From: Desulfovibrionaceae bacterium
Lineage (GTDB): Bacteria; Desulfobacterota; Desulfovibrionia; Desulfovibrionales; Desulfovibrionaceae
Direction: 5' to 3'
Assembly: GCA_015709205.1 (NCBI GenBank)
Contig: JACCQO010000013.1
Span: 27,719-91,718 of the forward strand
DNA length: 64,000 nucleotides
Position 1 is the stretch's first letter. Each line of letters starts with the position of its first letter. A program made the translations under genes and the position numbers. Shown one piece after another: positions 36,465 to 49,579 of the stretch. The notes beneath the pieces were generated by a model, which saw only the letters and a list, made by a program, of their open reading frames with translations, was not told where the DNA came from and ran no database searches.

Positions 36465-37296
36465 CTCAATACCACGAAATGATGATTCCCACGATCAAGG
36501 TCATAGATGAGCTTGGGGGATCAGGAACCATCCAAGAAATTGCCGAAGGAGTACAACTGCTTCTCAACCTTCCAGAAGATGCGACTTCCCGCCCTCACAA
36601 CCCCGAGAAGTCCAGCCGGACCGAAGTTGAGTATCGTCTTGCTTGGGCCAGAACCTACCTCAAAAAGGTTGGGCTGATTGAGAACTCCGAACGAGGAGTC
36701 TGGTCATTTACCGACAGGTACCGGCGTGGGATGAAACTCGACGCTGAAGAGATCGTTCGAACGGTTCGGGGGCTGACCAAGCACTCGAAGAAGAAGGCGA
36801 TATCGACGATGCTCCTGAAGCCATCCCTGAAACGGGTGACTGGCGAGGGGGCATTCACCAGACAGTTCTAGCCCTTGATCCGGGTGCGTTTGAACGCCTG
36901 ACAAAGCGCATCCTCCGTGAGATCGGCTTCGCTCAAGTTGAAGCCACCGGACAATCCGGTGATGGTGGTACTGGCGGAAAGGGAATCGTGAAGATTCAGG
37001 ATGTCCTGAGCTACCATGTTGTCTTCCAGTGCAAACGCTACAAAGGTTCAGTAGGGCCGGGAGCAATCCGAGATTTCAGAGGTGCCATGGTCGGCAGAGC
37101 AGACAAAGGATTGTTCATCACCACGGGGACCTTTACACGCGAAGCGACCAAAGAGGCTACACGAGATGGCGCCTCACCGATTGACTTGATTGATGGTGAT
37201 GATCTCGTTGAAACGCTTAAGAAGCTTCGGCTCGGTGTGAATGTTCGGCTGGCCGAAGATGTTGAAATCGATGGCCAGTGGTTTGAGAATATTTAG
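36455..37296 (+). pseudogene. mrr: Mrr-type restriction endonuclease, interrupted by a frameshift
   Basis: Two adjoining frames together make one Mrr protein of ~280 residues. The first (from ATG 36455) encodes the N-terminal winged-helix domain (YHEMMIPTIKVIDELGGSGTIQEI). The second (in frame to 37296) encodes the PD-(D/E)XK nuclease: ALDPGAFERLTKRILREIGF, the catalytic SGDGG, and VFQCKRYKG with the Q-x-K pair, ending GLFITTGTFTREA. Frames switch by -1 somewhere between the stop at 36745 of the second frame and the stop at 36871 of the first; a five-G run at about 36769-36773 is a likely slip site. The catalytic half is intact. It may be a pseudogene, a phase-variable gene or a sequencing error. 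Mrr enzymes cut modified DNA. Confidence 0.85.
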
Positions 37297-37316
37297 TCAA
37301 GATTGGGAGGATTGTT

Positions 37317-38174
37317 TTGAACTGCTTTGAAATTGCCAAAAAAGTCCTTGACCGCTCCTTTGCAAAAATTGAAGGGAGTCAAGAAGAAAAGGTTAAATTG
37401 ATTAACAAAAGAATCAGTGAGCTACAAACTGCTTACGGAAATCTCGACCAAAAAGACGGGGTAGACTACTCAGACCCGATTACGCAGTTCGCATACATCT
37501 ACAAGTACACCACTGCCCATGCCAGCTATGTTTGCACCTTGATGGAAAAGGCAGACAGAAAAGACGCGTTACCTACTGAGGGCAAAATTAAATTAGCCAG
37601 CATTGGTGGCGGTCCTGGAAGCGATTTCCTGGGGTTCCTGAAGTTTTATAACTCCTCATGTTATTCAGGCATCTCGGCAATATCAAATAGCTTCGACAAA
37701 GATAGCGACTGGAGTTATTGCTGGTCAAAAGTCTTTGAAGAAGCACGAGAGTGCACTGAAGGAGAGGAGGCTTGCTCAAGTCTCTCAACAAATTTCCATA
37801 TCCTTGATGTCTGTGATCCGAAGTCGACCCAACGAATCGATGACTACACTGACTCTGATATTTTCACGATGATCTATTTCATGTCTGAAGTGTATCAATT
37901 CAGAGACAAGGTCGCCCCGTTCTTTACATATCTCTTTTCGAACATTAGAAAAGGTGCAACGGTCCTCTTTATTGACAACAAAACAGATCGATATCGAGAA
38001 TGGTTTGATTTCTTCGTTGGTGCTAATGGTTATGAAGTCTTGATTTCTGGTGAAGATAGATGGGTTCCTTCATTTGACGAGCAAAAAGCCGTTTTGGGAG
38101 AATATCTCACACTCCTTAAGCAAAACCCGAAATTGCAAGGTGATATTGCATACCGCGTAGTAAGAAAGATGTGA
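37317..38174 (+). CDS. Class I SAM-dependent methyltransferase-fold protein
   Basis: A 285-residue protein starting at TTG, with GGGAGG eight bases upstream. A helical N-terminal domain (1-85) precedes the SAM-binding motif I, KLASIGGGPGSDFLGF (residues about 92-107). An acidic strand end FHILDVCDP and a DIFTMIYFMSEVY strand fit a Rossmann-like methyltransferase. No DNA-methylase catalytic motif (D/N-PP-Y) is visible, so DNA methylation is not supported. It begins 20 bases after mrr and overlaps the DUF1848 gene start by at most 4 bases, so all three are probably one transcript. Base composition is far more AT-rich than the surroundings. I do not recognise the specific family. Confidence 0.75.
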   Translation: MNCFEIAKKVLDRSFAKIEGSQEEKVKLINKRISELQTAYGNLDQKDGVDYSDPITQFAYIYKYTTAHASYVCTLMEKADRKDALPTEGKIKLASIGGGPGSDFLGFLKFYNSSCYSGISAISNSFDKDSDWSYCWSKVFEEARECTEGEEACSSLSTNFHILDVCDPKSTQRIDDYTDSDIFTMIYFMSEVYQFRDKVAPFFTYLFSNIRKGATVLFIDNKTDRYREWFDFFVGANGYEVLISGEDRWVPSFDEQKAVLGEYLTLLKQNPKLQGDIAYRVVRKM

Positions 38175-38176
38175 CC

Positions 38177-39181
38177 ATGAAATGGAAATCTGCATTGATC
38201 GACTCCGCCAATGGGATGGTTGAAGGAATTGCCCCAGAAATTATCTCAGCAAGCCGGTCAACCGACATTCCCGCCTTTTACTCTGAGTGGTTTTTCAATC
38301 GCCTTGAGGCCGGCTATTCGAAATGGATCAATCCTTTTAATCAAAGAGCGCAGTTCATCTCGTTCGGAAATACACGAGTCGTGATATTTTGGAGTAAAAA
38401 CCCAAAGCCGTTACTGCCTTACCTCCATATTCTCGACGAAAAACGAATCGGGTACTACGTCCAATTCACCGTGAATGATTACGAGGAGGAGGGCTTGGAG
38501 CCCAGCGTCCCTCCGTTGGCTTCAAGAATTGAAACATTTAGAACTCTATCTGACCAGCTAGGACCGGACAGAGTTATATGGCGATTTGACCCGTTAATTC
38601 TTACCGATTCAATCACTCCGGAAAAGCTCCTGAACAAGGTCAAAAAAGTCGGGAGCCTCTTGTCAGGGCATACGTCAAAACTCGTTTTCAGTTTTGCAGA
38701 TGTTTGCAACTATAAAAAAGTCCAAAACAATTTAAGACGGAAAAACATCACCCATAGAGATTTCACATTGCCAGAGATTGAGTTTCTCTCATCAGAAATC
38801 TCTAATTTCTGCTTTGGATGGGGAATACAAGTATTTACTTGTGGTGAGAGTGTCGATCTTTCCGAATTTGGAATTCATCACAACAAGTGCATTGATGACA
38901 AGCTTATCTTGAAGATCACCAGCAACCATCCTGACATCCTTAGACTGTTCGGCATTGATTCCACTGCCCAGCTGAGCTTATTGGAGTCTAAGGAGAAGAA
39001 AATTAGCTTGAAAGACACCGGGCAAAGAGATGAGTGCGGTTGTGTGATTAGCAAGGATGTCGGACAATACAACACATGCCCACACAGATGCGTATATTGC
39101 TATGCAAACACATCAGACTACATTGTAACTAAAAACGTCAAAGCTTTTACTCCGGACGGTGAATCCATCATTCCTGGCTAA
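38177..39181 (+). CDS. DUF1848 family protein with CX3CX2C (radical-SAM-like) cluster motif
   Basis: A 334-residue protein of the DUF1848 family: ISASRSTDIPAFYSEWFFNRLEAGY near the N-terminus, VIFWSKNPKPLLPYL, and the C-terminal TCPHRCVYCYAN in which Cys301, Cys305 and Cys308 form CX3CX2C as in radical-SAM enzymes. DUF1848 is uncharacterised; its cluster sits at the C-terminus, opposite to normal radical-SAM proteins. I use ATG 38177; a GTG at 38171 overlapping the previous stop is also possible. It pairs with the methyltransferase-fold gene in the cassette, suggesting a joint modification activity. That role is inferred. Confidence 0.85.
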   Translation: MKWKSALIDSANGMVEGIAPEIISASRSTDIPAFYSEWFFNRLEAGYSKWINPFNQRAQFISFGNTRVVIFWSKNPKPLLPYLHILDEKRIGYYVQFTVNDYEEEGLEPSVPPLASRIETFRTLSDQLGPDRVIWRFDPLILTDSITPEKLLNKVKKVGSLLSGHTSKLVFSFADVCNYKKVQNNLRRKNITHRDFTLPEIEFLSSEISNFCFGWGIQVFTCGESVDLSEFGIHHNKCIDDKLILKITSNHPDILRLFGIDSTAQLSLLESKEKKISLKDTGQRDECGCVISKDVGQYNTCPHRCVYCYANTSDYIVTKNVKAFTPDGESIIPG

Positions 39182-40024
39182 AATCCGACCCATCCCACTT
39201 CCCAAGCCAACCCAGGCGGTAAGCACATGGCTGGAAGCCGTGGCAAAAATGGGCTTTCCAACCCTGTGCGATTGCTACCTGAAAATAAGCCTGTGTCCGA
39301 GGGGTGTGTCCTGCGGTCTACGAACGTTGAAAATGAATAAGGGTCTTAACCTAACAGGCTAAGACCCTTGTTCTTTCCGGCGGAGCGAAGCGACTCGAAC
39401 TCGCGGCCTTCGGCGTGTCAGGTAACAGATAAGAAAAGAAGGTGCCGTAGTGTGAGTTAAAAAAAAGATTTATTTGGCACATAATCTATTCATGAGACTG
39501 CATTTTGAGACATTCCAATATGGGAAATGGTTCTGTTGTGGTTCTTTCCGATAGGCGTGAGGCGGCGAGCATGTTCGATGGCGTTCGCATTGCCTTCGTC
39601 TATGACGACACGCTGCAGGCGGCAGCCGATTTTCATGTGGTCAAAGCAAAAAATGCCCCGGTTTTTCGAGGACACAGACAGGCCATGGGCGCATCACCCG
39701 GATATCAGGAGGGGACGCGGGAAGGAGTTGGCCCCTCAACAGGGTTAATCGTCCATGCTTTCGGACGGAATTCCGTGATGGCGGTATCGCCGTTCGTGTG
39801 CATGGCCGGAGGGTAAAAAAGGCAATCTGCCTTTCTTCGCCGCCATCTTGCCTGCGGGACGCGGCCCGGAAGACACGCCGCGGCACCAGTCGCGCATGCC
39901 CGCGCCCCGAGGCGCTCCTGCGCGCGGACAGCGAGGACGCCGCGCAGGACGCCGCCCGCCCCGGTTTTGCCGAAGCGGGCGGCGCGTGCGAAGACGCCGG
40001 CGTCCCGTTCGAGGGGCAATGGCG
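39182..40024. other. Intergenic region with right-flank tRNA-Asp scar
   Basis: About 840 bases without a supportable gene. It contains the hairpin and tRNA-Asp-like copy at 39339-39422 and an AT-rich patch at 39425-39500. A frame of 103 codons at 39505-39816 has no recognisable similarity and no ribosome binding site. Confidence 0.5.
39339..39422. repeat. tRNA-Asp 3'-half scar with terminator hairpin, copy 3 (right flank of cassette)
   Basis: A hairpin AAGGGTCTTA / TAAGACCCTT (39339-39369) is followed by GTTCTTTC and then ~47 bases resembling tRNA-Asp from its 3' end to the anticodon loop. CGACTCGAACTCGCGGCCTT is nearly identical to the T-arm and variable region, followed by CGGCGTGTCAGG. 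It has the same orientation as the copies at 27855 and 36312 and the intact gene at 56000. Similarity stops at 39422. Confidence 0.8.
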
Positions 40025-40296
40025 TCAGTGGCGTTCGATGGTCCGTTGCCAAGAGGCGAACGTGGCGTTCATGATGGCCTCGATGTCGCCCGGCTTGGCG
40101 ATGGCGTCTGCCACCTTGAGTTGCTCGGAAACGGCGGATTGCGTCTCCATCGTCTTCCGCGTCTCGCGCAGGATTTCCCCGCCCCGCGCCCGGGACGCCA
40201 CGGCCACGCCGTTGCCGATGACGAGGAAGTCGCCCGGATCGACGGCCATTCCGGCGCACGGGATGGGGACGGCGCACCTGCCACGATCCGCTCCCG
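40025..40296 (-). pseudogene. RraA-family protein remnant (C-terminal part only)
   Basis: Directly after the stop of the UxaA-type gene, a frame encodes ~85 residues with the RraA/4-carboxymuconolactone-aldolase-like C-terminal pattern PIPCAGMAVDPGDFLVIGNGVAVASRARGGEIL and a helical tail ending SWQRTIERH. The N-terminal half of the family, including the catalytic Arg-Asp region, is missing and there is no good start codon or ribosome binding site. It reads as an N-terminally deleted gene, formerly part of the same operon. An RraA-type aldolase or decarboxylase would fit sugar-acid or hydroxy-acid breakdown. Confidence 0.6.
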
Positions 40297-41457
40297 TCAG
40301 ATGACCGGGCCGATCATGTAGATGTCCATGGCCCGGGTGTAGCCCGAGAGTTCGGCCTTGGTGCCCTTGCCGTTGGCGACCCGCAGCATCTCGTCGAAGA
40401 TGCGCTGGCCCGCCTGCGGCAGGGTTTCGGTGCCGTCGATGACGCCGGACACGCTCAGGTCGATGTGGTCGCGCAGCCGCTCCTGGGTGCGCTCGTTGCC
40501 GGTGATCTTGATGACCGGGACGAAGGGGAACCCCTGGGGCGCCCCAAGGCCGGTGGTGAAGCAGATGACGTTGCATCCGGCCGAGGCCAGACCGGTCAGG
40601 AGTTCGGGTTCGCGGCCCGGGGAATCCATGACCACCAGCCCCTTGACGGTGGGCTGCTCGCCATACTCGTACACGGCCTGGATGGGCGCGGTGCCCGCCT
40701 TGGCGATGGCGCCCAGGGATTTTTCCTCGATGGTCGTCAGGCCGCCCTTGATGTTGCCGCCGGTGGGCTGGCCGCCGCGGATGTCGCAGCCCGCGGACAT
40801 GGCCCGCGCCTCCATCCGCGCCACCAGGTCCACGATCTTCTGGCCCATGGCCTCGTCCTTGGCGTGACGGGCCAGGATGTGCTCCGCCCCGATGAATTCC
40901 GTCACCTCGCCCAGGACCACGCTGCCGCCGTGCCCGACCGTGAGGTCGGTGGCGAAGCCCAGCGCCGGGTTGGGCCCCAATCCCGAGGTGGTGTCCGAGC
41001 TGCCGCACTTGAGCCCCAGCACCAGGTCGGCGGCGGTGCAGGGCGTGCGCTGGACCTGGGACGCCTCCATGACCATGTCCTGCACGAGAAGCGCGCCTTC
41101 GGCCACGGTGCGGAAGTACCCGCCCGTGGGCTGGACGACGATGGTCTCCACCCGTTTGCCCGAGGCGCGGATCTCCTCGGCCACCCGGGCCACGTTCGTG
41201 CTCTCGCAGCCCAGGCTGACCAGCAGCACGGCGGCAAGGTTCGGATTGCGTCCGAGGCCGATGAGCGTGTTGGTGACCCGATCCACGTCCACCGGCGTCT
41301 GGCAACAGCCCTGCTGGTGCGTGAAGGACACGGCCCCGTCGACCTTGTCCGCGATGGACGCGGCGGTCTCGTTGGCGCAGACCACCGTGGCGAGCACCCC
41401 CACGTAGTTGCGGGTGCCCACGCTGCCGTTACTCCGCCTGTATCCCATGAATTCCAT
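40297..41457 (-). CDS. UxaA/SuyB-family lyase, large subunit
   Basis: A 386-residue protein of the altronate dehydratase C-terminal (UxaA/GarD) superfamily. Signatures are MGYRRSNGSVGTRNYVGVLATVVCANETA, HQQGCCQTPVDVDRV, LVSLGCE, LKCGSSDTTSGLGPNPALG and GGLTTIEEKSLGAIAKAG. AAGGAGATACGCT precedes the ATG. The N-terminal SAF domain of UxaA is a separate gene just upstream. Split pairs of this kind include altronate/galactarate-type dehydratases and (2R)-sulfolactate sulfo-lyase (SuyAB). The latter would release sulfite and suit a sulfite-reducing host, but I cannot decide from sequence alone. An RraA-family remnant follows. Confidence 0.88.
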   Translation of the reverse strand: MEFMGYRRSNGSVGTRNYVGVLATVVCANETAASIADKVDGAVSFTHQQGCCQTPVDVDRVTNTLIGLGRNPNLAAVLLVSLGCESTNVARVAEEIRASGKRVETIVVQPTGGYFRTVAEGALLVQDMVMEASQVQRTPCTAADLVLGLKCGSSDTTSGLGPNPALGFATDLTVGHGGSVVLGEVTEFIGAEHILARHAKDEAMGQKIVDLVARMEARAMSAGCDIRGGQPTGGNIKGGLTTIEEKSLGAIAKAGTAPIQAVYEYGEQPTVKGLVVMDSPGREPELLTGLASAGCNVICFTTGLGAPQGFPFVPVIKITGNERTQERLRDHIDLSVSGVIDGTETLPQAGQRIFDEMLRVANGKGTKAELSGYTRAMDIYMIGPVI

Positions 41458-41481
41458 AGCGTATCTCCTTCTTCCGGCCCG

Positions 41482-41778
41482 CTAGGCGACCTTCCGGTCT
41501 CCCCGGCCCCGCAGGCTCTCGATATTGTGCACATGGGCGTGGGTCCCCGTCGGAATGGCGGCGGTCGCCCGGCCGATCACCTCGCCGTACTTCAGGACGT
41601 CCTCGCCCTGGGCGATGTCCCGCACGGCGAATTTGTGCCCGTAGTTCACGGTCTGGCCCATCGTCACTTCGCGGCAGTCCTCCATGACCCCGACGACGGC
41701 TACGCTGCCCTCCTCCAGGTCCCGCAGGGCCGTGGCCACATTGTCCTCCGGCCGCAACATAATGGCGTCGCGCTTCAT
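41482..41778 (-). CDS. SAF-domain small subunit of UxaA/SuyA-type lyase
   Basis: A 98-residue protein made of one SAF domain: AIMLRPEDNVATALRDLEEG at the start, YGHKFAVRDIAQGEDVLKYGEVIGRATAAI and THAHVHNIESLRG at the end. The ATG at 41778 follows AAGGAGGAACA. It precedes the large-subunit gene by 24 bases on the same strand, and the two would form one enzyme (N-terminal and C-terminal halves of single-chain UxaA). The SuyA versus dehydratase assignment is open. Confidence 0.88.
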   Translation of the reverse strand: MKRDAIMLRPEDNVATALRDLEEGSVAVVGVMEDCREVTMGQTVNYGHKFAVRDIAQGEDVLKYGEVIGRATAAIPTGTHAHVHNIESLRGRGDRKVA

Positions 41779-47096
<5,318 letters not shown>

Positions 47097-47147
47097 TCCG
47101 AGCAGAGTCCGCAATGGTTTACGGTTCACACCGAGTGACACGGCGCA

Positions 47148-47175
47148 GCGGCATGCGGGACGTCCCGCATGCCGC
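47148..47175. repeat. 28-base perfect palindrome after por
   Basis: Two uninterrupted 14-base arms, GCGGCATGCGGGAC and GTCCCGCATGCCGC, with no loop, 52 bases after the por stop. It could be a hairpin at the transcript end or a dimeric protein site. No T-run follows. Confidence 0.7.
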
Positions 47176-47644
47176 CCCGCAGCCGCCCCGTGGCGCCGGA
47201 AACGACGTCGCGGGCCGCTGCGGAGGTGCTCGGCCCTGCGTGCCCCGAGCGCTACGCCGACTGCCCTTCCTGCGGTTCCCGACCGAACCTGCCTCCGGCG
47301 CCTGCTCCCGCCCGGTCCTGGACCGGGCGGAGCCGGCCTCCCGCTCGACGCGTGGTCCCGGGCCGAATGATCCGCTACGCGGACCGTCGCCCCGAAACGG
47401 ACGCCACGCGCATCCTCACCCCCTCAGGGAACGGACACATCGTTCCCCCCTGCTTCACGCGACGCCTTCGCAGGGACGTGACCATGCGCTCGGCAGCTTC
47501 CTGCCACGGCATCCCCTCGTCCGGTCCGCCGGGACTCCCCGCGCAACCGGCCCGCGTCTCCCCAAAGGCAGCGACGGGCATCCAACATACCGCACCGGTG
47601 GTGTATATATAACAACGAGTTCGCAACACGAGAAATAAGGAAAA

Positions 47645-47660
47645 CGGCACGCAATCCGCT
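47645..47660 (+). promoter_or_regulatory. Candidate sigma-54 promoter of lctP
   Basis: CGGCACGCAATCCGCT keeps GG-N10-GC spacing with GGCAC in the -24 element; the -12 element is weak (CCGCT). The predicted start is ~35 bases before the lctP ATG. It would allow lctP to be expressed separately from por. Confidence 0.35.
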
Positions 47661-47707
47661 TTCAGTTGATGCACTTCAACGGGACATCAACGCAAAAGGA
47701 GCCCGCC

Positions 47708-49417
47708 ATGTCGTTAGAAGCTTTGGCACTTGTGGCCGCCCTTCCCATTCTCTTGGCGTTGGTACTGATGGCCGGTCTTCGGTGGCCGGCGACCCGTGCC
47801 ATGCCGCTTTCCTGGCTGGTCTGCGCCTTGGGCGCCATGTTCGCATGGGGTCTGCCCACCAGCTATGTGGTCGCGCTTTCCGTCCAGGGAGTCGTCACGG
47901 CCGTCGGCATCCTGATCATCGTCTTCGGCGCCCTCCTCATCCTCTACACACTCCAGTATTCGGGGGGCATGGAAACCATTCAATACGGCATGCAAAACAT
48001 TAGCCGCGACATGCGCGTGCAGGCGATCATCATCGGTTACCTGTTCGCCGCCTTCATCGAAGGTTCGGCGGGCTTCGGCACTCCTGCCGCCCTGGCCGCG
48101 CCCTTGCTGCTCTCCCTGGGCTTCCCGCCCATGGCCGCGGCAGTCATCTGCCTGGTGTTCAATTCCTTCCCGGTGACCTACGGCGCCGTGGGCACGCCTG
48201 TCCTCATGGGCCTCAAGATGATGCGCGGCCTGGTCGAGCAGACCATCGCCGCCGCCCCCGCCGGACTGGACTTCTTCAGCTTCGACCAGTTCAACTACCT
48301 CATCGGCAAGTGGTCCATCCTGATGCACATCTTCATGGTCTTCATCCTGCCGGTGTTCATGCTCGGGTTCATCACCCGGTTCTTCGGACCGGAACGCAAG
48401 TGGTCCAACGGATTCAAGGCCTGGAAGTTCTGCATGTTCGCCGCCTGCGCCTTCGGCATCCCCTACTTCCTGCTCGGCTGGTTCCTGGGTCCCGAATTCC
48501 CCTCGATCATCGGTTCCCTCATCGGCCTGGCCGTGGTCATCTACGGCGCCAAGCGGCACTTTTGCGTGCCCAAGGAAATCTGGACCTTCGGCGACAGCAA
48601 CAAGTGGGATCCGGAATGGACCGGCACCATCAAGCATGAGACCAAGGAACTGAAGGCGCACATGAGCCAGGCCATGGCGTGGCTGCCCTACGTGCTCATC
48701 GGCCTCATCCTGATCCTCTCCCGCCTGCCCATGCTGCCCTTCAAGGGCTTCCTGGCGAGCTTCTCGATCCCCTTCAACCACATCATGGGCTTCAGCTCGG
48801 TGAACGGCTCCATCCAGTACCTCTACCTGCCCGGCACCATTCCCTTCATGCTGGTGGCCATCCTCACCATCTGGCTGCACCATATGAAGAGCAGCGCCGT
48901 GTCGCAGGCGTGGACAAAGGCCTTCGTCACCATGAAGAACCCCACCATCGCCCTGTGCTTCTCCGTGGCGCTGGTCTCCATCTTCCGGGGTTCCGGCATC
49001 GCCGATGTGGCCTTGAACCCGCACGCGTATCCTTCCATGCCGCTGGCCATGGCCAAGACCGTGGCGGCGGTCGTGGGCAACGCCTACCCGTTCTTCTGTG
49101 CCTATGTGGGCGGCCTCGGCGCCTTCATCACCGGTTCGAACACGGTGTCCAACCTGCTGTTCGGTGAATTCCAGTGGGGTGTGGCGGCCAACCTCGGCCT
49201 GCCCCGCCAGGTGCTGGTCGCCGCGCAGGCCCTGGGCGGCGCGGCCGGCAACATGATCTGCATCCACAACATCGTGGCCGCGTGCGCCGTGGTCGGCCTC
49301 TCCGGCAAGGAGGGCTACATCCTGCGGCGGACCTTCTGGCCCTTCCTCCTCTACGGGCTCGTGGGGGCCATTGTGACGTGTCTGCTGTGCTTCGTGTTCA
49401 TCCCCCACGCGTTCTAG
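47708..49417 (+). CDS. lctP: L-lactate permease family transporter
   Basis: A 569-residue lactate permease with about 13-14 membrane spans. Family signatures are [47 protein letters not shown] and [26 protein letters not shown] near the C-terminus. ATG 47708 follows AAAAGGAGCCCGCC. It supplies lactate, or related 2-hydroxy acids, to the dehydrogenase pair that follows; pyruvate then goes to PFOR upstream. The stop is followed by two GC hairpins before the dehydrogenase genes. Confidence 0.96.
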   Translation: MSLEALALVAALPILLALVLMAGLRWPATRAMPLSWLVCALGAMFAWGLPTSYVVALSVQGVVTAVGILIIVFGALLILYTLQYSGGMETIQYGMQNISRDMRVQAIIIGYLFAAFIEGSAGFGTPAALAAPLLLSLGFPPMAAAVICLVFNSFPVTYGAVGTPVLMGLKMMRGLVEQTIAAAPAGLDFFSFDQFNYLIGKWSILMHIFMVFILPVFMLGFITRFFGPERKWSNGFKAWKFCMFAACAFGIPYFLLGWFLGPEFPSIIGSLIGLAVVIYGAKRHFCVPKEIWTFGDSNKWDPEWTGTIKHETKELKAHMSQAMAWLPYVLIGLILILSRLPMLPFKGFLASFSIPFNHIMGFSSVNGSIQYLYLPGTIPFMLVAILTIWLHHMKSSAVSQAWTKAFVTMKNPTIALCFSVALVSIFRGSGIADVALNPHAYPSMPLAMAKTVAAVVGNAYPFFCAYVGGLGAFITGSNTVSNLLFGEFQWGVAANLGLPRQVLVAAQALGGAAGNMICIHNIVAACAVVGLSGKEGYILRRTFWPFLLYGLVGAIVTCLLCFVFIPHAF

Positions 49418-49435
49418 GGGGAGACGGAACGATTC

Positions 49436-49464
49436 GGCCCGGGGCGGACGCGCCGCCCCGGGCC
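49436..49464 (+). other. Intercistronic hairpin 1 after lctP
   Basis: A 12-bp stem GGCCCGGGGCGG / CCGCCCCGGGCC with a 5-base loop, 18 bases after the lctP stop. No T-run follows and the next gene is on the same strand, so it may be a partial terminator, attenuator or RNA-stabilising element. Confidence 0.55.
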
Positions 49465-49480
49465 CTGCGAACAAAAAGAC

Positions 49481-49528
49481 GCCGGGAGAGCGGCCGACCG
49501 CGTTGCGTGAAGCCGCTCCCCTCCCGGC
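49481..49528 (+). other. Intercistronic hairpin 2 before the lactate dehydrogenase genes
   Basis: Arms GCCGGGAGAGCGGC and GCCGCT-CCC-CTCCCGGC pair with a small bulge. It is the second hairpin in a 160-base gap and lies ~50 bases before the dehydrogenase ATG. Confidence 0.45.
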
Positions 49529-49579
49529 TCCCGATACGGATCAAACAGGCGGGGCATGGCCTGGCCAGGAGACAGCACG

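Larger units (their letters stand above)
47097..47707. other. Intergenic region between por and lctP
   Basis: About 610 bases without a supportable gene. It contains a 28-base perfect palindrome at 47148-47175 and a -24/-12-like element at 47645. The remainder is GC-rich and featureless to my reading. Confidence 0.5.

Noticed and set aside
37317-38174. DNA methyltransferase of a classical restriction-modification system
   Set aside because: SAM motif I is present, but no N/D-PP-Y or Cys-type DNA methylase catalytic motif is visible, so a DNA-methylase call is not supported.
39505-39816. 103-codon frame after the cassette
   Set aside because: No ribosome binding site and no recognisable domain; it overlaps a minus-strand frame of similar quality. 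Not supportable as a gene.
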